The notes under the pieces are model-generated. The model worked only from the letters and a program-made list of their open reading frames with translations, was not told the DNA's origin and ran no database searches. From Bacteroidales bacterium UBA5621 (lineage in GTDB: Bacteria > Bacteroidota > Bacteroidia > Bacteroidales > VadinHA17): a DNA stretch of 9,447 nucleotides. Shown piece by piece: positions 1 through 5,073 of the stretch. The stretch is from contig DIKJ01000082.1 in NCBI GenBank assembly GCA_002424525.1, forward strand, positions 1-9,447. The letters are read 5' to 3'. How positions within the stretch are numbered: the first letter of the stretch is position 1; every line of letters begins with the position of its first letter. The translations under genes and the position numbers were made by a program.

Positions 1-291
1 GAGGTTTATGCCGACAGGATCAGGGCCGGCATAAGCAGTTCGGGTGATATTACACTTTCCGGGGAGGCGGATGAACTGGAAGCGGGACTCAGCAGCGCCG
101 GCGACCTGAATGCTTTCAACCTTACGGTCAGAGAGGCTGACATATCGGCATCAAGTGCCGGTGATGCCGATATAACGGTTACTGAGAAACTTACTGCAAG
201 GGCTTCAAGCGCAGGAGGTATCAACTACAGGGGCAATCCCAAATATATCGATGCCCACTCCTCAAGCGCAGGAGGAATACGCAAAAGGTAG
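1..291 (+). CDS. head GIN domain (DUF2807) protein, 3' end only
   Basis: This is the C-terminal 96 residues of a protein whose 5' end lies outside the window; frame 1 is open from the first base to the TAG at 289-291. The visible part has five copies of a short S-S-(A/S)-G-(D/G) motif at visible residues 12, 31, 51, 69 and 88, spaced 18-20 residues apart, separated by alternating hydrophobic and polar residues. That pattern is typical of the head-GIN/DUF2807 family, whose members are secreted or cell-surface proteins of Bacteroidota built as a repetitive parallel beta-helix, with no established biochemical role. The chain ends in a short basic tail (GGIRKR). The signal peptide expected for this family would be upstream and cannot be seen. 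The gene is followed by its own terminator, so it is transcriptionally separate from pgi. The family call is by eye and fairly secure; the function is unknown. Confidence 0.8.
   Translation, partial: EVYADRIRAGISSSGDITLSGEADELEAGLSSAGDLNAFNLTVREADISASSAGDADITVTEKLTARASSAGGINYRGNPKYIDAHSSSAGGIRKR
205..275 (+). repeat. 14-base direct repeat pair inside the DUF2807 gene
   Basis: The 14 bases TCAAGCGCAGGAGG occur identically at 205-218 and 262-275, exactly 57 bases (19 codons) apart. They encode the last two SSAGG turns of the beta-helix. Three earlier turns (near bases 34, 91 and 151) encode the same motif with diverged codons. The last two turns therefore look like the most recent duplication, or are held similar by gene conversion. 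This is a coding repeat, not a mobile or regulatory one. Confidence 0.7.
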
Positions 292-325
292 TTACAATCC
301 AATATATACTTTCTGCTTATAACAG

Positions 326-358
326 GCCGTCGGGATCAAACCTGACGGCTTTTTTTTT
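326..358 (+). terminator. intrinsic terminator after the DUF2807 gene
   Basis: Two 9-base arms (GCCGTCGGG at 326-334 and CCTGACGGC at 341-349) pair with one G-T wobble around the 6-base loop ATCAAA. They are followed directly by nine T residues (350-358). This is a textbook rho-independent terminator 34 bases past the stop codon of the upstream gene. The opposite strand has no matching T-run, so it should act in the plus direction only. Confidence 0.9.
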
Positions 359-365
359 AACTTTG
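358..365 (+). promoter_or_regulatory. Bacteroidota-type -7 box upstream of pgi
   Basis: TAACTTTG at 358-365 matches the Bacteroidota sigma-factor -7 consensus TAnnTTTG perfectly. Its first T is the last base of the terminator T-tract. Transcription would start near 371-373, leaving a leader of about 27 bases before the pgi ATG at 399. No clear TTTG -33 element is present 19-21 bases upstream, where the terminator hairpin lies, so the assignment rests on the -7 box and its position. Confidence 0.6.
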
Positions 366-398
366 CATAATAAGCGAACCGATTATAAACCCATAAAT

Positions 399-1742
399 AT
401 GAAAGAAAATTTAAATATCGATCTGAAAAATACAGCCGGATTTGTCCCGTTCGAAGAGGTTGCGGCTCTTGCCCAACTTTCGGTGATGCATCTCGACACC
501 CTCAATAAAGGGACCGGTGCAGGAAGTGATTTTCTCGGATGGATGTCCCTTCCCGATGATATTATACCCCAGATAGACAGGATCGGGAAAGTGGCCCGCC
601 ACCTCAGGTCGGTCTCAGACACAACGGTAATTATCGGGATCGGAGGTTCATACCTCGGTGCAAGGGCAGTCATAGAAGCTCTCTCCCACTCCTTTCAGCC
701 TTTGCTGAAGGGGAAACAACACCATATTCTTTACGCCGGTCAGACTATCTGCGAAGACTATATGTCGGACCTCCTGGAGATCCTTGATAACAGAAACTAT
801 TCTATAGTGGTAATCTCAAAATCAGGTACCACCACCGAACCTGCAATAGCCTTCAGGATACTTAAGGATCATCTTGAGAGGAAAGTAGGCAAGCCGGTAG
901 CCGCCGACAGGATAATAGCAATTACCGACAGGGAAAAAGGGGCACTCCGGTCGATGGCGGAACTGAACGGGTATGAGACATTTGTTATCCCCGATAATAT
1001 CGGCGGCCGGTTTTCGGTGCTGACACCCGTCGGATTATTGCCCATAGCGATCAGCGGCTTCGATACAGGGACAATGGTCAAAGGAGCAAAAGCCATGGAG
1101 GCGCTCACAAGAAACAATAAAGATGCTGCTTCCAATCCCTCCCTCCTGTATGCTGCCGCCAGAAACCTTATCATGCAATCGGGACGTACCACCGAGATAC
1201 TCGCCGGATTCACTCCCCGGCTTCATTATTTCGCCGAATGGTGGAAACAGCTGTACGGTGAGAGCGAGGGGAAAGAGGGAAAAGGGATCTTTCCGTCATC
1301 GGTTGATTTTACTACCGACCTCCATTCACTGGGGCAATACATCCAGGAAGGCAGGAGGATCCTGTTTGAGACGATCATTTCTGTAAAAAACCCCCGCAAA
1401 AAGATCACAGTTCCGTCAGAGAAGGATGATGCCGATCAGCTGAACTATATTGCCGGAAAAAGGCTTTCGGAGGTTAACTATTGCGCTGAAAAAGGGACAG
1501 TTCTCGCGCATAATGACGGGGATGTGCCAATAATAACCCTCACTATCCCCGAGCTGGATGAGTTTTATATGGGACAGATGATCTACTTTTTTGAAATGGC
1601 CTGTGCCATAAGCGGATATATACTCGATATCAATCCCTTTGATCAGCCGGGGGTTGAAGCTTACAAGAAAAATATGTTTGCGCTCCTTAACAAGCCGGGG
1701 TTTGAGGCCGAGTCGAAGAAACTTAAAGAGAGGTTGAAGTAA
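399..1742 (+). CDS. pgi: glucose-6-phosphate isomerase
   Basis: This cytosolic enzyme interconverts glucose 6-phosphate and fructose 6-phosphate in glycolysis and gluconeogenesis. The 447-residue product matches the length of the compact Bacillus-type bacterial PGI. Motifs in order are GIGGSYLGAR (residues 80-89), the phosphate-binding SKSGTTTEP (140-148), the first PGI signature DNIGGRFSVLTPVG (199-212), LYGESEGKEGKG with the presumed catalytic glutamate (about 286-297), HSLGQYIQEG with a conserved histidine (309-318), and the second signature GYILDINPFDQPGVEAYK (406-423). An in-frame TTG at 363 would add 12 residues, but it overlaps the -7 promoter box and so lies upstream of the predicted transcript start. 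The ATG at 399 fits the N-termini of the family. No Shine-Dalgarno is visible, only an A-rich leader. The PfkB kinase gene starts 29 bases downstream and probably shares the transcript. The gene is intact. Confidence 0.97.
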   Translation: MKENLNIDLKNTAGFVPFEEVAALAQLSVMHLDTLNKGTGAGSDFLGWMSLPDDIIPQIDRIGKVARHLRSVSDTTVIIGIGGSYLGARAVIEALSHSFQPLLKGKQHHILYAGQTICEDYMSDLLEILDNRNYSIVVISKSGTTTEPAIAFRILKDHLERKVGKPVAADRIIAITDREKGALRSMAELNGYETFVIPDNIGGRFSVLTPVGLLPIAISGFDTGTMVKGAKAMEALTRNNKDAASNPSLLYAAARNLIMQSGRTTEILAGFTPRLHYFAEWWKQLYGESEGKEGKGIFPSSVDFTTDLHSLGQYIQEGRRILFETIISVKNPRKKITVPSEKDDADQLNYIAGKRLSEVNYCAEKGTVLAHNDGDVPIITLTIPELDEFYMGQMIYFFEMACAISGYILDINPFDQPGVEAYKKNMFALLNKPGFEAESKKLKERLK

Positions 1743-1771
1743 GGGTGATAACGACAACTAATTAAACCAAT

Positions 1772-2851
1772 ATGAAGATTGAACTTAAGAAAGATGCCGC
1801 GTGGGCGCTCCTGGTGCCAAGCAGCATGGGAGTACGGCTCACTCCGGCCAACGCCCAGCCGGTACATTGCAGCGACACTTATCATATGTACGCTACAAGC
1901 GCCGAGACCAATGTCATAACCATCTCATCATACCTTGGCCTGCCGGTGAAGGTCCTGACAACATTTGTCAAGGGAAGCCCTATCGCGCGTTTCATAAAGG
2001 ATAACCTTGCCGGACGGCATATCGCTTATGAGGGTGTCGAAGTGGAGCAGGGTGGCCCATGGGGTTACCGTCACCAGTTCAACATCGCCGATACCGGTTT
2101 CGGGACACGCGGTCCGAGGGTCCACAACGACCGCGCGGGTGAGGTGGGAATGACCCTCAATGTGAAGGATTTTGACCTCGACAGGATATTCGGAAAGGAG
2201 GGTGTTCAGATACTCCACCTTTCAGGACTGATCGGAGCCCTTTCGCCTGAGACCAGCAGGTTCTGCCTTGAGCTTGCACAGGCAGCAGAAAAACACGGCA
2301 CGTGTATCTCCTTCGACCTCAATTATCGTGCTACATTCTGGAAAGGCCGCGAAAAGGAGCTGGCAGGGGTCTTTTCCGAAATAGCCGGCATCGCCGATAT
2401 CCTGGTCGGTAACGAAGAGGATTTTCAGCTGTGCCTTGGCATTGAAGGACCAGAGGCAGGCGGAAAAGATCTTACAACCCAGATTGAGAACTTCAAAGGG
2501 ATGATCAGAAATACCAGAAAAGTCTTTCCTGATGTTGAAGTTTTTGCCACAACCCTCAGGCAGGTAATAAGTGTGAATGAACATCTCTGGGGAGCCATAA
2601 TGCTCGAGGGTGATAACTGGCATGTTGTCGAGCCCCGTGAGATTCAAATACTTGACCGCATAGGCGGTGGTGACGGTTTTGTGGGAGGAATGCTCTATGC
2701 CATCCTTAAGGGTATGGAACCGGAAAAATGGATACAGTTCGGATGGGCGACAGGAGCACTTGCCACCACTGCACTGACAGACTATGCCCAGCCTGCCGAC
2801 GAGGAACAGGTCTGGAGCATATGGAAAGGGAACGCCAGGGTAAAACGATAG
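1772..2851 (+). CDS. PfkB-family sugar kinase, 2-keto-3-deoxygluconate kinase-like
   Basis: The 359-residue product is a ribokinase/PfkB-fold ATP-dependent kinase. The C-terminal PfkB signature is clear: DRIGGGDGFVGGML (residues 295-308), with the catalytic base Asp301 and the anion-hole glycines before it. FDLNYRATFW (181-190) and VGNEEDF (212-218) are typical of the KDG-kinase/fructokinase branch. KDG kinase would phosphorylate 2-keto-3-deoxygluconate to KDPG in uronate and Entner-Doudoroff catabolism. The N-terminal sugar-binding segment is unusual. Where relatives read roughly GE-(I/M)-x-L-R-L-x-P and later GGA-x-AN-V-A, this protein reads SSMGVRLTPA (17-26) and TSAETNVI (42-49), so the GE and GG pairs are missing. 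Substrate is therefore uncertain, and I give no gene symbol. The gene follows pgi by 29 bases with no promoter or terminator between, so co-transcription is likely. Its stop is 6 bases from that of the convergent gene. Confidence 0.85.
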   Translation: MKIELKKDAAWALLVPSSMGVRLTPANAQPVHCSDTYHMYATSAETNVITISSYLGLPVKVLTTFVKGSPIARFIKDNLAGRHIAYEGVEVEQGGPWGYRHQFNIADTGFGTRGPRVHNDRAGEVGMTLNVKDFDLDRIFGKEGVQILHLSGLIGALSPETSRFCLELAQAAEKHGTCISFDLNYRATFWKGREKELAGVFSEIAGIADILVGNEEDFQLCLGIEGPEAGGKDLTTQIENFKGMIRNTRKVFPDVEVFATTLRQVISVNEHLWGAIMLEGDNWHVVEPREIQILDRIGGGDGFVGGMLYAILKGMEPEKWIQFGWATGALATTALTDYAQPADEEQVWSIWKGNARVKR

Positions 2852-2857
2852 AGCCTG

Positions 2858-4207
2858 CTATTCCCTGACAGTTAGCTTCTGTTCCTTAATAAAATCACCG
2901 ATTATCCCTGTGAGATCAGGATAACCGATCTCCTGCAGGTCGTACCAGACTCTTGTTGATGGCTTCCTGATTGTGATTATCCGGTTAAGATCTATCGGGG
3001 TCGCAATAATAACCGTATCGCACTCCGTATTGTTAATGGTCTTTTCAAGATCGGATAACTGCTGATCACCATATCCCATTGCAGGTAACAGGGTCCCGAT
3101 CTCCGGATAGATCCTGAAAGTCTCGCTTAGGCTCCCGACAGTATAGGGTCGCGGATCTACAAGCTCCGAAGCGCCGTATTTCCGGGCCGCAACCACTCCT
3201 GCCCCGATCTTCATCTCGCCATGTGTAAGCGTGGGGCCGTCTTCAACCACCAGTACCTTTTTACCCCTTATCAACGATGCATCGTCAACCCGTATTGGTG
3301 AGGCACCATCTACTACAATCGCTTTGGGATTAACCTTCTCAATACTCTCCCTTACCGTCTGTATGGCTTCAGGTCCGGCAGTGTCTATCTTATTTATCAC
3401 AACCACATCGGCCAGGCGAAGCGTCACCTCACCCGGGTAATAGGTCAGTTCATGGCCGGCACGGTGTGGATCGGTTACAGTGATCATCAGATCAGGCTTG
3501 AAGAAAGGAAAATCATTATTTCCGCCATCCCAGACAATGACATCACATCCGTCCGGGTCTTTTTCTGCCTCGCGGAGAATTGCCTCATAATCGACCCCTG
3601 CATAAATCACGTTACCCCTTACAACATGCGGTTCATACTCCTCCATCTCCTCGATCGTGCATTTATGTTTTGCCAGATCATCCACGGTGGCAAAGCGCTG
3701 GACTTTCTGGGCGCTGAGGTCGCCATACGGCATAGGGTGGCGAACTGCCACAACCTTAAGTCCTTTCTCCATCAGGATCTCTATGACCCTCCTCGACGTC
3801 TGGCTCTTGCCACATCCCGTCCTTACAGCCCCAACCGCAATTACGGGCTTACTGCTCCTGAGCATGGTGCCTGCCGGCCCAAGAAGGACAAAGCCGGCTC
3901 CTGCGGCATTAACAATGGCACTTACCTCCATCACCTTCTGGTATGTTACGTCACTGTAGGAAAAGACACATTCATCCGCATTTAACTTCCTTATCAGCTG
4001 AGGCAGGTCCGACTCCGGAAAAACAGGGATCCCTTCAGGATATAATTTACCCGACAGCTCTGCAGGATATCTTCTCCCGTCAATATCGGGGATCTGGGCT
4101 GCAGTAAATGCAACCACATTATAAAATTCCTTATCCCTGTAGTATGTGTTGAAATTATGAAAATCCCGTCCGGCAGCGCCGATAATTATAACATTTTTCC
4201 TGGTCAT
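2858..4207 (-). CDS. cyclic 2,3-diphosphoglycerate synthetase family P-loop protein (COG2403 predicted GTPase)
   Basis: The 449-residue protein starts with a Rossmann-like domain (VIIIGAAGRDFHNFN, residues 6-20; about 1-115). A P-loop NTPase domain follows, with Walker A GAVRTGCGKSQ (126-136), a Walker-B-like WDGGNNDFPFF (226-236), and an NKID motif (272-275) like the base-specificity loop of GTPases such as CobW, HypB and UreG. The layout and length match the archaeal enzyme that closes 2,3-bisphosphoglycerate to cyclic 2,3-diphosphoglycerate with ATP. Bacterial homologues usually carry that name or only 'predicted GTPase', and their reaction is not established to my knowledge. The ATG at 4207 is supported by GGAGG four bases upstream. 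The gene has its own promoter in the divergent spacer and converges on the sugar kinase with 6 bases between stops. The family call is good; the catalytic role in this organism is inferred. Confidence 0.82.
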   Translation of the reverse strand: MTRKNVIIIGAAGRDFHNFNTYYRDKEFYNVVAFTAAQIPDIDGRRYPAELSGKLYPEGIPVFPESDLPQLIRKLNADECVFSYSDVTYQKVMEVSAIVNAAGAGFVLLGPAGTMLRSSKPVIAVGAVRTGCGKSQTSRRVIEILMEKGLKVVAVRHPMPYGDLSAQKVQRFATVDDLAKHKCTIEEMEEYEPHVVRGNVIYAGVDYEAILREAEKDPDGCDVIVWDGGNNDFPFFKPDLMITVTDPHRAGHELTYYPGEVTLRLADVVVINKIDTAGPEAIQTVRESIEKVNPKAIVVDGASPIRVDDASLIRGKKVLVVEDGPTLTHGEMKIGAGVVAARKYGASELVDPRPYTVGSLSETFRIYPEIGTLLPAMGYGDQQLSDLEKTINNTECDTVIIATPIDLNRIITIRKPSTRVWYDLQEIGYPDLTGIIGDFIKEQKLTVRE

Positions 4208-4211
4208 ATTG

Positions 4212-4216
4212 CCTCC
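4212..4216 (-). promoter_or_regulatory. Shine-Dalgarno site for the cDPG-synthetase-like gene
   Basis: On the minus strand GGAGG (4216 to 4212) precedes the ATG (4207-4205) by four bases. It is the only clear Shine-Dalgarno sequence I found in front of a gene in this window; the other genes have AT-rich or overlapping starts. It supports the chosen start, although the spacing is rather short. Confidence 0.6.
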
Positions 4217-4271
4217 ATTTTTAGATTATGAAATATTTTAAAGCTGAATAAGTTTTATTATTAGGAACAGG

Positions 4272-4303
4272 CAAATTTAACCTTTGCGGACCGAAATTCC
4301 GAA
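4272..4303 (-). promoter_or_regulatory. promoter for the cDPG-synthetase-like gene
   Basis: Read on the minus strand, TAAATTTG (4279 to 4272) is a perfect match to the TAnnTTTG -7 consensus of Bacteroidota. Twenty bases upstream lies TTCG (4303 to 4300), one mismatch from the TTTG -33 element. Transcription would begin near 4265 and give a leader of about 57 bases before the ATG at 4207. Confidence 0.6.
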
Positions 4304-4410
4304 CATTTCCGGATAATTGTTAAACAGTTCCATTTTGAGCTTAATAAATTATTCATCAATATATTAACAGATCACCCCGTCGGCTGGGAAAATATGTTGA
4401 ATAAAATGTT

Positions 4411-4442
4411 TTTGAGATAAATAAGATGTGGCAAATTCTTTG
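4411..4442 (+). promoter_or_regulatory. possible promoter for the ACP phosphodiesterase gene
   Basis: TTTG at 4411-4414 and ATTCTTTG at 4435-4442 are separated by 20 bases, the spacing expected for a Bacteroidota -33/-7 pair. The -7 box keeps TTTG but has AT in place of the consensus TA, so the match is imperfect. A start near 4448-4450 would leave only about ten leader bases before the ATG at 4459. Confidence 0.4.
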
Positions 4443-4458
4443 TACTATTATGGCTTAA

Positions 4459-5070
4459 ATGAATGTTTTAGCCCACATATACCTGTCCGGCGATTCTGAT
4501 AAGATAATCATCGGCAATTACATAGGAGATTATGTAAAGGGGCGTGATTATTTAAAATATCCTGAGCTGATAAGAAAGGGTATTATCCTTCACCGTCACA
4601 TTGACGGGTTCACTGACCGTCATCCGGTCGTTCACCGCAGTAAAATATTTTTCACCCGGAAATATCACAAGTATTCAGGTGTGGTAACCGATATTATCTA
4701 TGATCATTTTCTCACGAAGGAGTGGAATTTTTTTTCGCGCAGGCCCCTGGAGAGCGTCACCTATAATTTTTACAGGGCGCTTGTGAATAACTATGAACTG
4801 CTTCCGGAAAATGTTCAGCAGATGATGCCCTTCTTCATCATAAACAACTGGATCGAATCGTATCAGACGGTAGGGGGGATACGGAACGTTTTGAAAACCC
4901 TGAGCAAACGTAGCACACTTCCGAAGGAGACAAGGTTCGCCATACGTGCACTTAAAAAGAATTATTACTCTCTCCAGGATGACTTCATGGAGTTCTTCCC
5001 TCAGTTGATCGATTATGTGGAGAAGGATTTCGGCATAGAGATATCCCACCGCATTACGATCCCTTTCTGA
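4459..5070 (+). CDS. acpH: acyl carrier protein phosphodiesterase family protein (DUF479)
   Basis: The 203-residue product matches the DUF479/AcpH family, close to the 193 residues of the E. coli enzyme. Characterised members remove the 4'-phosphopantetheine arm from holo-acyl carrier protein, giving apo-ACP, in a metal-dependent cytosolic reaction. Family landmarks are MNVLAHIYLS at the start (residues 1-10, His6), GNYIGDYVKG (19-28), the His/Asp-rich LHRHIDGFTDRHPVV (44-58) and VTDIIYDHFL (76-85). These carry the histidines and aspartates expected to bind the metal in a diverged HD-type fold. The start is the ATG at 4459, which puts the family's usual MN-x-LAH at the N-terminus. A tiny ATG-GCT-TAA frame at 4450-4458 directly precedes it. 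The gene is monocistronic, and its TGA (5068-5070) abuts that of the opposing rodA. The symbol follows the family; activity on ACP here is inferred. Confidence 0.87.
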   Translation: MNVLAHIYLSGDSDKIIIGNYIGDYVKGRDYLKYPELIRKGIILHRHIDGFTDRHPVVHRSKIFFTRKYHKYSGVVTDIIYDHFLTKEWNFFSRRPLESVTYNFYRALVNNYELLPENVQQMMPFFIINNWIESYQTVGGIRNVLKTLSKRSTLPKETRFAIRALKKNYYSLQDDFMEFFPQLIDYVEKDFGIEISHRITIPF

Positions 5071-5073
5071 TCA
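5068..5073. other. back-to-back convergent stop codons (TGATCA)
   Basis: The TGA ending the plus-strand acpH (5068-5070) is immediately followed by TCA (5071-5073), the complement of the TGA ending rodA. Together they form the palindrome TGATCA, with no base between the genes. No terminator can lie between them, so each transcript must run into the other gene or end inside it. Confidence 0.9.

Larger units (their letters stand above)
4208..4458. other. divergent intergenic region, 251 bases
   Basis: This AT-rich spacer separates the minus-strand cDPG-synthetase-like gene from the plus-strand DUF479 gene. It holds the two candidate promoters and the ribosome-binding site listed separately. 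It also holds an imperfect inverted repeat (CCGAAAT at 4291-4297 and ATTTCCGG at 4305-4312) over the -33 region of the minus-strand promoter. I see no small gene or structured RNA in the remaining bases. Confidence 0.6.

Noticed and set aside
363..398. TTG start for pgi that would add 12 residues
   Set aside because: It overlaps the -7 promoter box (358-365) and lies before the predicted transcript start, and the extra residues do not resemble PGI N-termini. The ATG at 399 is preferred.
2222..2647. 141-residue minus-strand open frame within the sugar kinase gene
   Set aside because: It is antisense to conserved PfkB coding sequence and shows no family features.
2863..2882. Short ACAG/CTGT inverted repeat near the kinase/cDPG-synthetase junction as a terminator
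   Set aside because: The stem is only four base pairs with no T-run, too weak to call.
3452..3985. 177-residue plus-strand open frame
   Set aside because: It lies wholly antisense to the well-supported cDPG-synthetase-like gene and shows no recognisable domain.
4279..4286. AACCTTTG on the plus strand as a second promoter for acpH
   Set aside because: It lacks the TA of the TAnnTTTG box, has no clear -33 partner, and would give a leader of about 165 bases. The site at 4411-4442 fits the spacing better.
4675..5049. 124-residue minus-strand open frame within acpH
   Set aside because: It is antisense to the DUF479 gene and has no recognisable motif or promoter.
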